The translations under genes were made by a program, and so were the position numbers. A stretch of 18,881 nt of DNA, taken from positions 1 to 18,881 of the forward strand of contig JAEDKS010000025.1 in NCBI GenBank assembly GCA_016295665.1, in the 5' to 3' direction. The notes below the pieces were generated by a model that saw nothing but the letters and a program-made list of their open reading frames with translations, had not been told where the DNA came from and searched no databases. This DNA is from Clostridia bacterium (GTDB lineage: Bacteria > Bacillota > Clostridia > Christensenellales > Aristaeellaceae). Position 1 is the first letter of the stretch, and each line of letters begins with the position of its first letter. Shown in pieces: positions 6,357 to 14,034 of the stretch.

Positions 6357-8519
6357 GCCGCTTTCGGCGGGCTTGACGGGCCTGCACATGCTCAGGCTGA
6401 TGCGGTTCTTCTGCGCATCCACCTCCAGCACATAGACCGTGACCACATCGCCCACCCGGACGCACTCGCTGGGATGCTTCACCCGCCTGCCGAACTGGCT
6501 GATGTGCACCAGACCGTCCCGGTGCACGCCGATGTCCACGAAGGCGCCGAAGTCCGTCACGTTGCGCACCGTGCCCCGCAGCTCCATGCCGGTCTTCAGG
6601 TCGCTCATCTCCATCACGTCCGTGCGGAGCAGGGGCGGCGGCAGCTCGTCGCGGGGGTCGCGGCCCGGCTTGCTCAGCTCGGCAACCATGTCCCGCAGCG
6701 TGGGCTCACCGATGGCGAGCTCCGCCGCCAGAGGGCCATAGCCCGCCTGCTCCACCAGCGGCTTCAGCTGACCCGCAGCGGCCTCCTTCGGTGTCAGGCC
6801 GAAGCGCTTGAGCAGCGCCTTTGCCGCCGCGTAGCTCTCCGGATGGACACCCGTGTTCTCCATCAGGTCCTTGCCGCCGGGAATGCGCAGGAAGCCCGCG
6901 CACTGCTCAAAGGCCTTCGGGCCCAGCTTGGGCACCTTCTTCAGCGCGGCGCGGGTCTGGAAGGGGCCGTTCTCCTCCCGGTAGGCCACGATGTTCTTCG
7001 CCACGGTGGCGTTGATGCCCGCCACATGGGACAGCAGGGACGGGCTGGCGGTGTTCACGTCCACGCCCACCGCGTTCACGCAGTCCTCCACCACATGGTC
7101 AAGGGCCTCGTCCAGCTCCGCTTCCTTCAGATCATGCTGATACTGCCCCACGCCGATGGCCTTGGGGTCGATCTTCACCAGCTCCGCCAGCGGGTCCTGC
7201 AGCCGCCGGGCGATGGACACGGCGGAGCGCAGGGTCACATCGAACTGCGGGAACTCCTCCGCCGCCAGCTTGGAGGCGGAGTACACCGACGCACCCGCCT
7301 CCGACACGATCATGTAGCTGAGCGCCTTGCCCAGGTCCATGTGGTGCATCACGTCCACGAAGAACTGCTCGGTCTCCCGGCTGGCGGTGCCGTTGCCGAT
7401 GGCGACAATGGACACATGATGTTTGCGGATGAGCGCCTCCACCGTGGCCCGGGCCTTCTCCACCTGATGGTTCTGGGGCAGCGGGAAGATCACCGCCGTG
7501 TCCAGCACGCGGCCCGTCTCGTCCACCACCGCCACCTTGCAGCCCGTTCGGATGCCCGGGTCAAGGCCCATGGCGACACTGCCGCGCACCGGCGGCTGCA
7601 TGAGCAGGGGCTTCAGGTTCATGGCAAAGACCCGGATGGCTGCCGCCTGGGCCCGCTCGGTCATTTCGCCCCGCAGCTCCGTGTCCAGGGATGGTGCGAT
7701 CAGCCGGGTGTAGGCATCGTTGCAGGCCCGGGTCACATAGGCCGTGGCGGGGCTGCCGGTGTGGGCCTCGAAGCCGGCGCGCACCACGCGCTCCGCCCGC
7801 TCCTCGTCCACCTCCAGCCCCACCTTCAGGAAGCCCTCCTTTTCGCCCCGGTTCATGGCGAGCACCCGGTGGCTGGGCATCAGGCGCAGGGGCTCCCGGT
7901 AGTCGTAGTACATCCGGTACACGCTGTCGTCCTCTGTGGCGGCCTTCACCGCCACCTGCGCCTCCCGGTTGTACAGGGTCTTCAGGTGGGTGCGGACGGT
8001 GGCATCGTCGCTGACGCGCTCCGCGATGATGTCCATGGCGCCCTGCAGCGCCGCCTCCACATCCTGCACGCCCTTCTCCTCATTCACGAAGTCCTGCGCC
8101 ATCACCTCCGGCGCCTTCGCCCGAGGCAGCTGCAGCAGCAGCATGTCCGCCAGCGGCTCCAGCCCCTTCTCCCGGGCGATGCTGGCGCGGGTGCGGCGCT
8201 TGGGACGGTAGGGACGGTAGATGTCCTCCAGCTGCGCCATGGTGCCGGCACCGTCCAGCTCCGCCTGCAGCTCCTCCGTCCACTTGTCCAGCTTGCGCAG
8301 GCTCTCCGCGATCTCCTGCCGCCGCTCCTCCAGCTTGCGCAGCGCGCCCAGACGCTCGGCGATTTCGCGGAGCTTCTGGTCATCCAGCTCGCCGTGCTTC
8401 TCCTTGCGGTAGCGGGCGATGAAGGGCACCGTGGCGCCCTCGTCCAGCAGGGAGACCACGGCCTCCGCCTGCCAGGGCTGAATGGAAAACTCGCTGCAAA
8501 GGGTCTCAATGATCGTCAT
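6351..8519 (-). CDS. tex: Tex, RNA-binding transcription accessory protein, 722 aa
   Basis: This is a full-length Tex protein, a nucleic-acid-binding factor that acts with the transcription machinery; it resembles eukaryotic Spt6. Domains in order are: an N-terminal helical Tex region (about 5-190, with YRPYRPKRRTRASIAREKGL); a YqgF/RNase H-like domain from about residue 310 (GLDPGIRTG); tandem helix-hairpin-helix motifs from about 495 to 560 (VAGINATVAKNIVAYREENG, VPKLGPKAFEQCAGF); and a C-terminal S1 domain (about 640-712, GTVRNVTDFGAFVDIGVHRD). Start ATG 8519-8517 has GGAGG at 8529-8533. It overlaps the stop of the upstream flavoprotein gene as ATGA, so the two are cotranscribed and probably translationally coupled. 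The stop TAA lies 6 bases from the terminator arm shared with the MATE gene. Confidence 0.96.
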   Translation of the reverse strand: MTIIETLCSEFSIQPWQAEAVVSLLDEGATVPFIARYRKEKHGELDDQKLREIAERLGALRKLEERRQEIAESLRKLDKWTEELQAELDGAGTMAQLEDIYRPYRPKRRTRASIAREKGLEPLADMLLLQLPRAKAPEVMAQDFVNEEKGVQDVEAALQGAMDIIAERVSDDATVRTHLKTLYNREAQVAVKAATEDDSVYRMYYDYREPLRLMPSHRVLAMNRGEKEGFLKVGLEVDEERAERVVRAGFEAHTGSPATAYVTRACNDAYTRLIAPSLDTELRGEMTERAQAAAIRVFAMNLKPLLMQPPVRGSVAMGLDPGIRTGCKVAVVDETGRVLDTAVIFPLPQNHQVEKARATVEALIRKHHVSIVAIGNGTASRETEQFFVDVMHHMDLGKALSYMIVSEAGASVYSASKLAAEEFPQFDVTLRSAVSIARRLQDPLAELVKIDPKAIGVGQYQHDLKEAELDEALDHVVEDCVNAVGVDVNTASPSLLSHVAGINATVAKNIVAYREENGPFQTRAALKKVPKLGPKAFEQCAGFLRIPGGKDLMENTGVHPESYAAAKALLKRFGLTPKEAAAGQLKPLVEQAGYGPLAAELAIGEPTLRDMVAELSKPGRDPRDELPPPLLRTDVMEMSDLKTGMELRGTVRNVTDFGAFVDIGVHRDGLVHISQFGRRVKHPSECVRVGDVVTVYVLEVDAQKNRISLSMCRPVKPAESGK

Positions 8520-9748
8520 GCTCTCTTTCCTCCATCGGGATTCTCCCGCCCGTTCAGCCCGGCCAGCAGGCCGCTGCCGAAGGCGAACATCAGATTGTAT
8601 CCGCCGCAGTCCCCGTCCACGTCCAGCACCTCGCCGGCGGCATGGAGCCCGGGTACCAGGCGGCTTTCCATCGTTTCCGGCACAAAGTCCTCCGTGCGGA
8701 GACCGCCGGAGGTGACCTGTGCGCTGTCAAAGCCCTTCACGCCTCGCACCCGCAGCCGGAAGCCGCCCAGGGCATCGGTCAGGGCTCCGACCTCCCGCAG
8801 GCTCAGGCTGCCGATGACCCGGTCGCGGAAGCGCACCTGCGCCTGCTTCCCCACCGCCAGCGCCAGCCGGGGCACGCACAGGCCCGTCAGCAGCTGCTCC
8901 GCAGGCTGCTGCGCCCACACAAGGCAGCGCCGGCGCAGCTCCGCTTCGGCCTCCGCCCGGGTCAGGCCCATGCCGTCCAGCAGATTCACCGACACCTCCG
9001 TGCCGGGGGCTGCGTCACGGGCGCACTGCATCACGCAGACACCGCTGACGCCGTAGTCCGCGAACAGTACCTCTCCCCGCTCCGAGCGCAGGACGGTGCC
9101 GTCCCGCACCACGCTCACCGTGGCCTTGACACGGATGCCGGACAGCCCCCGCAGGGGCTCCGGGTCGGTCTCGATCTGGGTCAGGGCGGGCCGCAGGGCC
9201 GTTCTCCGGTGACCGAAGGGCGTCAGCAGGTCGTAGCAGCTGCCGTTGCTGCCCAGCTTGGGCTGGGCGCAGCCGCCGCCCGCCACGATCACCCGGTCGC
9301 ACCGGATGCTCTCCGCGCCGACAACGACCTCCCAGCCCCGGGGCCTTTGCCGCAGGGCGGTGACCTCCGACGCCGCGTGCACCGTGACCCCCGCAGTGTC
9401 CATGGCCAGCCGGAGCACATCCAGCACGGTGGATGCCTGTCCGCTGACCGGATAGACACGCCCGTCCTCCTCCTGGCGTAGGTACAGCCCGTGACGCTGC
9501 CAGAAGCGGGTCTGCGCCGCCGCATCGCAGCGCGTCAGCACCTGCGCCGCAAAGCCGGTGCCGCCGGGATAGCGCCACGCGCCCCGGTTCATCAGGTTGC
9601 AGCGCCCGTTGCCCGTCGCTAGCAGCTTCCTGCCCCCGCGATCCATCCGCTCCAACAGCAGCACCCGGTCGCCACTCTCGCCCGCCGCGATGGCTGCCGC
9701 CATGCCCGCCGCGCCGCCGCCAATGACCACCACACGCGCCCCGCTCAC
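8516..9748 (-). CDS. HI0933/YhiN-family FAD-dependent oxidoreductase, 410 aa
   Basis: This is a flavoprotein of the HI0933 (BaiN/YhiN-like) family, soluble and cytoplasmic. The N-terminal Rossmann fold shows VVVIGGGAAGMAAAIAA (6-22; GxGxxG at 10, 12 and 15), an acidic Glu33 ending strand 2, and the family signature GRKLLATGNGRCNL (39-52). The C-terminus has the matching FAD motif MESRLVPGLHAAGEVLDVDG followed by DCGGYNLMFAFGSG. Length is normal. The substrate is not established for most members, so none is assigned. The start is GTG 9748-9746, with GGTGAG and AGGAAGG elements just upstream; this puts the Rossmann strand at residue 6, as in homologues. It leads an operon with tex through an ATGA overlap, and a promoter is visible at 9782-9810. 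Confidence 0.93.
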   Translation of the reverse strand: MSGARVVVIGGGAAGMAAAIAAGESGDRVLLLERMDRGGRKLLATGNGRCNLMNRGAWRYPGGTGFAAQVLTRCDAAAQTRFWQRHGLYLRQEEDGRVYPVSGQASTVLDVLRLAMDTAGVTVHAASEVTALRQRPRGWEVVVGAESIRCDRVIVAGGGCAQPKLGSNGSCYDLLTPFGHRRTALRPALTQIETDPEPLRGLSGIRVKATVSVVRDGTVLRSERGEVLFADYGVSGVCVMQCARDAAPGTEVSVNLLDGMGLTRAEAEAELRRRCLVWAQQPAEQLLTGLCVPRLALAVGKQAQVRFRDRVIGSLSLREVGALTDALGGFRLRVRGVKGFDSAQVTSGGLRTEDFVPETMESRLVPGLHAAGEVLDVDGDCGGYNLMFAFGSGLLAGLNGRENPDGGKRA

Positions 9749-9781
9749 AAGCTCACCCGCCCTTCCTCGTTTCCAGGGTCT

Positions 9782-9810
9782 ATTATACAGGCATTTCGTC
9801 CAAAAGGCAA
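9782..9810 (-). promoter_or_regulatory. Promoter of the flavoprotein-tex operon
   Basis: On the minus strand, a perfect TATAAT (9787-9782) is preceded 17 bases upstream by TTGCCT (9810-9805), which matches four of six -35 positions. Predicted transcription starts about 28 bases before the GTG start at 9748. Confidence 0.7.
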
Positions 9811-9893
9811 CCGGAACCCGGATCGTACCAGGGATCCTTGACAGCTTCCGGTCATCGGCTTCATCCTGCTCTGACAGGCCGTCCGCATAATCG

Positions 9894-9924
9894 CCTCCCC
9901 GACCGAATAAACTGTCCGGGGAGG
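9894..9924 (+). promoter_or_regulatory. Hairpin covering the tspO ribosome-binding site
   Basis: CCTCCCCGAC (9894-9903) can pair with GTCCGGGGAGG (9914-9924), with one bulged base and a 10-base loop CGAATAAACT. The 3' arm includes the whole GGGGAGG ribosome site (9918-9924) of tspO, 7 bases before its ATG. The structure would therefore hide the ribosome site in the mRNA. The TGTTTTG that follows could also make it a weak attenuator. No known riboswitch class was recognised. Confidence 0.6.
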
Positions 9925-9931
9925 TGTTTTG

Positions 9932-10417
9932 ATGTCCGAAGCAGAAAAAAGGCGCGGCTGGTGGCCGTCGCTGGTGATTTGGGAGGCTGTCACCCTGGGG
10001 CTGGGCGCCCTGAATGGGCTGCTGACCTCCGGCAGCATGGATGTTTACGAAAGCATCCAGAAGCCGCCCCTGTCGCCGCCCGGGTGGGTCTTTCCGGTGG
10101 CCTGGGGCATCCTGTACGCAGCCATGGCGCTGTCCGCCTGGCTCGTCTGGCGGGAGAACTCGCCCGGAAGCCGGGGATGGCTGGCGCTTTGGGCTGCGCA
10201 GCTGGCGGTGAATCTGGCCTGGCCCTGGCTGTTCTTCGTTCTGCGGGCCTTCGGACTGGCGTTTGTGTGGCTGGCGGTGCTGTGGGCGCTGGCGGGGCTC
10301 CTGATGATCGGCTTTTTCAGGCAGCAGAAGGTCGCCGGATGGCTTCTCGTCCCCTACCTGCTGTGGCTGACCTTTGCCGGCTACCTCAGCTTCATGGTGG
10401 CCCGCCTCAATCCGTGA
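9932..10417 (+). CDS. tspO: TspO/MBR-family membrane protein, 161 aa
   Basis: This is a five-helix membrane protein of the TspO/MBR (tryptophan-rich sensory protein) family, at the usual length of about 160 residues. Family marks are the first loop YESIQKPPLSPPGWVFPVAW (the Pro/Trp-rich KPPLSPPGWVFP), WGILYAAMA, QLAVNLAWPWLFF in helix 3, and PYLLWLTFAGYLSFMVARLN at the end. TspO proteins bind tetrapyrroles such as protoporphyrin and haem and are linked to stress responses; the role here is not shown by the neighbours. Start ATG 9932 is chosen over TTG 9929 because GGGGAGG lies 7 bases before it. That ribosome site is the 3' arm of a hairpin (9894-9924). The stop lies inside the 3' end of the convergent methyltransferase gene. 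Confidence 0.93.
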   Translation: MSEAEKRRGWWPSLVIWEAVTLGLGALNGLLTSGSMDVYESIQKPPLSPPGWVFPVAWGILYAAMALSAWLVWRENSPGSRGWLALWAAQLAVNLAWPWLFFVLRAFGLAFVWLAVLWALAGLLMIGFFRQQKVAGWLLVPYLLWLTFAGYLSFMVARLNP

Positions 10418-11177
10418 GGTGGTAAATGCGCCGCAGCTCCTCCGTGGGGGTGCCGTCCGGCTCGTACACGATCAGCGGCGGCTCCGGATGCAGCATGGGC
10501 TTCGCGTCCTTGACCGCCTCCAGCAGCACCAGATTCGCCGGCTTCTCCCGGGTGGGATAGACCAGCCGTAGCCGCTTGGGGGTCAGGTGCGCGGCCTGCA
10601 TCTGCTCCATGACCTCCAGCATGCGCATCGCGGGATAGACGATCGCCATGCGGCCCTTGCCCTTCAGCAGCCGCTGCGCCACGCGGAACCACATGACCAG
10701 CCCGTCCGCACCCTGATGCCTCGCGAGGCGCAGGGTGTCGGACGGGTTTTTCAGCGTGGTGCCGGGGGTGCCGTAGGGCGGATTGCAGACGATGGCATCC
10801 AGGGAGCAGCGGGCAAGCACCTGCTCCGCCTGCTCCACGGGCAGATGGTGGACGCGGATGACCTCCGACAGCCCGTTGAGCGCCATGGAGCGCGCCGCCA
10901 TCTCCGCCATGTCCTCCTGCAGCTCCAGCGCATCGAAGCGGGCGCCCTTGCCGCGCCCATGGAGCAGCAGCGGCAGGATGCCGGTGCCCGTGCCGAAGTC
11001 CGCCACATGGTCGCGGGGCTGCACCCGGATGAAGTCCGCCAGCAGCACCGCGTCCATGCCGTACCGGAAGCCCTGCTTCTTCTGAAGGATGCGCAGCCCG
11101 CCCAGCTGCAGCTCATCCAGCTGCTCTCCCTCGCGGATTACTCCGCCTCCGTCAGGTACAATTCGCTGCTCCTGCAA
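10407..11177 (-). CDS. trmN6: TrmN6/YabB-type tRNA1(Val) N6-adenine methyltransferase, about 256 aa
   Basis: This is a class I SAM-dependent methyltransferase of the YfiC/TrmN6 family, which modifies A37 of tRNA1(Val) in Escherichia coli. Visible features are the REGEQLDELQLGGLRILQ N-terminus usual for Firmicute members, GFRYGMDAVLLADF, SAM motif I ADFGTGTGILPLL (about 60-71) and the catalytic CNPPYGTPG (NPPY about 132-135). The start is uncertain. No ATG precedes the conserved part; TTG 11177-11175 is used here, with GGAGAG roughly 10 bases upstream, while ATT 11162 sits 6 bases after AGGAG. Either way the gene overlaps the 3' end of spoIID, so coupled translation is likely. Its stop overlaps the tspO stop by 11 bases on the other strand, leaving no space for a dedicated terminator. 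Exact tRNA target is by family only. Confidence 0.87.
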   Translation of the reverse strand: MQEQRIVPDGGGVIREGEQLDELQLGGLRILQKKQGFRYGMDAVLLADFIRVQPRDHVADFGTGTGILPLLLHGRGKGARFDALELQEDMAEMAARSMALNGLSEVIRVHHLPVEQAEQVLARCSLDAIVCNPPYGTPGTTLKNPSDTLRLARHQGADGLVMWFRVAQRLLKGKGRMAIVYPAMRMLEVMEQMQAAHLTPKRLRLVYPTREKPANLVLLEAVKDAKPMLHPEPPLIVYEPDGTPTEELRRIYHLTD

Positions 11178-13819
11178 TAGCCATCCCACTCTCCGTACAC
11201 GATTCGGCACCAGCCCTCGCCCCGCTCTGTGACCTGCACCTGCGCGCCGCCGGGCACCCGGGCCCGCTCCGGCGCGTCCTCCGCGCACCAGGCGCGCAGC
11301 ACAAGCCCGGTGCCCTCCGCGGTGGCGCCAATGTGCGTCACGCGCTGCAGCGTTTCGTCAAACACGGGTGCCACGGGCGGCGTGCGGCTCAGGTAGCGGG
11401 TCTGCACGTAGCCTCGCTTGCCGTCATAGGTAATATAGCACCAATCGCCCTTTTCTTCAAGCACCGAAACCACCGCGCCCATGGGAATCCGATCCAGTAG
11501 CTCCGAGGAGGTGCTGGCCTTCCTGCGCAGGTTCAGGCTGCCGTGGTCGGTCACGACCCAGCCCCGCCAGAGCCCCTCCTCGGGGCGGGGCGTGGAGGCG
11601 GGCGGGGTGATGGTGGGGTCAAAGGTCAGAAACGCCTCCTGCACATAGCCGATTTTTCCATCGTAGCTGGTCTTGACCCAGCCGCTGCCGCGTCGCAGCA
11701 CGGGAATCACCTCGCCCTGGGGAATCCGGCGCAGCACCCGCTCGCCCCGGCGGGGACGGATGCGCAGGTTCAGGCTGCCGAACTCCGTGGTGACCACCGC
11801 CCAGTCCGCGCTGTCCGGCGCCGGGGCCAGCGCAGGCGGCAGCATGGGCGCGGGGGTCGTCCCGGGCGCTTCGGTCGTGCCCAGGTCGGGCAGCGCCGGC
11901 ATTTCGGTCTGCCCCGGCGCGGGCGTTTCCTCGGGCAGGACGGGCGTCCCGGAGGGAACCGGCGGAGGCGTGACTGCCTCGTTCTCCGGTGCGCCCCGGA
12001 ACACGGGCAGCGGGTACGCCCCGTGGAGCGTCAGGAAATCCATGGACACATAGCCCCGCAGCGCGCCGTAGGCCACGCAGGCCCATCCGCCGTTCACACC
12101 GTACACGCACAGCACCTCCCCGTTCGGGATGGTGGCCTGTACGCTGCTCGTCAGGCTTTCCTCCGACCGCAGATTCAGCACGCCGTCGCACACCACCGTG
12201 GCCCACTGGCTGATCTGGGACACGGGCTGCGTCTCCCCGGCGGGTTCGCCGGAGATCTGCAGGCTCGCGGTCGCCGCGTAGCCCGTCAGCTGTCCGGCGG
12301 TCACAAGCGCGTACGATTCGCCCCGCTCCAGCACCCGCACCATCGTTCCCGGCAGCAGGCCGGTCAGCACCCGGGCGCCGCTGTGGGGGGCATCCAGCAG
12401 GGCAAGGCGCAGGCTCTGGTCATTGGAAAGCACCGTTGCCGTCGCGGAGCCTGCGGGCAGCTCAGCGGGAGGGGTGGCGCCGCCGAAGTCATAGCGCACC
12501 AGCTCGCAGCCCACATAGTAGAAGCTCAGAATCTGGTCGAAGGCGTAGCCCTGCTGGCCCATGGCCATGGCGCCGCGCTGGCTCATTCCGATGCCGTGAC
12601 CGAAACGCCTCGCCTCGATGATAAAGCCGGACGCGGAGGGCGTGACCGACCACAGCTCGTTTTTGCTGCTGTTGATGGACAGGCCCAGCATGGACTCCAG
12701 CTCTCCGAAGATGTCGCAGGTCACGGTCACGTCGTGGCGCTGCCCGTTGGCGGTGACCGTCAGGCCGAAGTCCATTTTGGTGTAGAGCACGCTGGGCGCG
12801 GGATATTTGGGGGAATGGGGCGTAACGGAGCGGATGGTCGTGACGCTCACACCGTCCGCACTGATGCCCTGCGCCTTCAGCGCGGAGGCCGCCTTGGTCT
12901 GCAGCAGGCTCTTCAAGCGGCTGTTCTGCCCGGAAGCGCCGTTGTCCGCGTAGACCGTGGCCCGCCGGACGACCGAGGCGCTGTTGCCCCGGTCAAAGGG
13001 ATCGTCCTTCACCGTGAGGTAGTCGTAGCCCACCGATCCCCAGGCGTTTTTGGCGGACTCCGTCTGTCCGCCGTTGGACGCGGAGTAATACGCGATGATG
13101 GGCTTGCCGCCGTAGTGCAGCACGAGCCCGCTGGTGGACAGCACCGCCTCCGTACAGCGGGCGGTGCCGGTGTTGTTGCCGTTGTAGACCTGGTCGTTGG
13201 TGGTGTCCACAATATCGTAAATGTAGTTTTTGCGCTGGTTCATGCGGTTGATGGTGTAGGTGCGCGCCGCCACCGCCTGCGCCTTGAGCGCCTCCAGCGG
13301 CGCGGAGTTGCCCATCTCGTAGGGCACCACGCCGGTCAGATAGTCCTCCATATAGACATGCATCACGGGATAGAGCCGCCACGCGCTACCGGACTGCTTC
13401 GCAGTCAGCACCAGGTCGCCCGGATAGACATTGGACGGCATGCGGCTCTGGGCGATCTTCATGCCGTAGCGCTGGTCGGTCGCGTGGCGCTTGAGCTGCA
13501 GCGTCCGGCCCATGGCATAGGACTGCCCGTTTGCCGTCATGGTGATCTGCCCTGTGGACTGGCTGAAGCTGATCCTGACCTGCTGTCCGCTCTGCAGCGT
13601 CGTCTGCTGGCTGCCCAGCGCGGTATAGCCGCTGCTCAGCGTCAGGGTCAAGGCGGTGGGATTGCCCAGAGACGACAGGTACACGCGCACCACGCCGCTG
13701 TGCTGCACCCCTGTGCCGCCGGACGTCTCCCCCTCCGCCCTTGCAACGGGCAGGCAGAGCAGCGCCATCACACAGGCCGCAAGCGCCGCGAGCAGGCGCC
13801 GACAAAAGCAAATTCGCAA
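11138..13819 (-). CDS. Secreted SpoIID/LytB-domain cell-wall protein with five SH3-like repeats, 893 aa
   Basis: This is an exported protein predicted to act on peptidoglycan. The start is TTG 13819-13817, supported by AAGGAGG 9 bases upstream; it yields a clear signal peptide (1-28, CRRLLAALAACVMALLCLPV then ARA). The SpoIID domain includes EDYLTGVVPYEM (158-169), where Glu168 aligns with the catalytic Glu of SpoIID glycan-cleaving enzymes, then ALKAQAVAARTY (177-188), YYSASNGGQTES and FGHGIGMSQRGAMAMGQQGY (406-425). Five SH3-like modules follow at about 461-522, 540-599, 674-733, 753-812 and 828-890. A Pro/Thr-rich linker (600-673) separates the second and third. Bacillus SpoIID has about 340 residues, so the extra length is the wall-binding region. 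No spoIIM, spoIIP or spoIIQ is nearby, so a vegetative wall role is at least as likely as engulfment. It precedes trmN6 and has its own promoter. Confidence 0.9.
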   Translation of the reverse strand: MRICFCRRLLAALAACVMALLCLPVARAEGETSGGTGVQHSGVVRVYLSSLGNPTALTLTLSSGYTALGSQQTTLQSGQQVRISFSQSTGQITMTANGQSYAMGRTLQLKRHATDQRYGMKIAQSRMPSNVYPGDLVLTAKQSGSAWRLYPVMHVYMEDYLTGVVPYEMGNSAPLEALKAQAVAARTYTINRMNQRKNYIYDIVDTTNDQVYNGNNTGTARCTEAVLSTSGLVLHYGGKPIIAYYSASNGGQTESAKNAWGSVGYDYLTVKDDPFDRGNSASVVRRATVYADNGASGQNSRLKSLLQTKAASALKAQGISADGVSVTTIRSVTPHSPKYPAPSVLYTKMDFGLTVTANGQRHDVTVTCDIFGELESMLGLSINSSKNELWSVTPSASGFIIEARRFGHGIGMSQRGAMAMGQQGYAFDQILSFYYVGCELVRYDFGGATPPAELPAGSATATVLSNDQSLRLALLDAPHSGARVLTGLLPGTMVRVLERGESYALVTAGQLTGYAATASLQISGEPAGETQPVSQISQWATVVCDGVLNLRSEESLTSSVQATIPNGEVLCVYGVNGGWACVAYGALRGYVSMDFLTLHGAYPLPVFRGAPENEAVTPPPVPSGTPVLPEETPAPGQTEMPALPDLGTTEAPGTTPAPMLPPALAPAPDSADWAVVTTEFGSLNLRIRPRRGERVLRRIPQGEVIPVLRRGSGWVKTSYDGKIGYVQEAFLTFDPTITPPASTPRPEEGLWRGWVVTDHGSLNLRRKASTSSELLDRIPMGAVVSVLEEKGDWCYITYDGKRGYVQTRYLSRTPPVAPVFDETLQRVTHIGATAEGTGLVLRAWCAEDAPERARVPGGAQVQVTERGEGWCRIVYGEWDGYCRSSELYLTEAE

Positions 13820-13858
13820 GGTAATTCTCCTCCTTGGGTAGGATTCATGCGCATGTTG

Positions 13859-13882
13859 CTCTCCCAAAGTCAGGCGGGAGAG
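13859..13882 (-). other. Short hairpin in the spoIID-like gene leader
   Basis: CTCTCCC (13859-13865) and GGGAGAG (13876-13882) are a perfect 7-base inverted repeat with a 10-base loop, about midway between the predicted promoter and the TTG start. It leaves the AAGGAGG ribosome site free. Its function is unknown. Confidence 0.4.
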
Positions 13883-13909
13883 GCGGATCTGCTTTTGTGT
13901 ACCTTGCGT

Positions 13910-13939
13910 ATGATAGCACAGGAGGAGGCCGGATGCCAC
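13910..13939 (-). promoter_or_regulatory. Promoter of the SpoIID-domain gene
   Basis: On the minus strand, TATCAT (13915-13910) preceded by TGTGC forms an extended -10. A candidate -35 GTGGCA (13939-13934), 18 bases upstream, matches four of six positions. The leader would be about 85 bases. Confidence 0.55.
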
Positions 13940-13980
13940 CGATTTGCCGGATAGCACCATGGGAATTGCTGCCGGACAGC

Positions 13981-14017
13981 GCAAAAGGGTGGGCAGACCG
14001 GTCCGGTCTGCCCACCC
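13981..14017 (-). terminator. Very strong intrinsic terminator after glgA
   Basis: GGGTGGGCAGACCGG (13987-14001) and CCGGTCTGCCCACCC (14003-14017) are a perfect 15-base palindrome around one base; in practice the hairpin has about 13 pairs with a small loop. On the minus strand it is followed by TTTTGC. It begins 17 bases after the glgA stop codon, confirming that the long glgA tail lies inside the transcript. Confidence 0.9.
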
Positions 14018-14034
14018 GGGGCATTCATTCGGGA

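Noticed and set aside
6108..9056. 982-codon plus-strand open frame antisense to tex and the flavoprotein gene
   Set aside because: Its translation is a His/Leu/Gln/Arg-rich shadow of the GC-rich opposite strand; tex and the flavoprotein show intact family motifs in the minus frame.
9810..9853. ACCGGAA ... TTCCGGT inverted repeat upstream of the flavoprotein gene
   Set aside because: Seven bases with a loop of about 30; expected by chance in GC-rich DNA and without other support.
9838..9891. Promoter for tspO: TTGACA at 9838-9843 or CATAAT at 9886-9891
   Set aside because: TTGACA has no acceptable -10 at 16-18 bases, and CATAAT has no -35 at the right distance; no tspO promoter is claimed.
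11543..13954. 803-codon plus-strand frame opposite the SpoIID-domain gene
   Set aside because: No recognisable motif; the minus frame encodes a signal peptide, SpoIID motifs and SH3 repeats.
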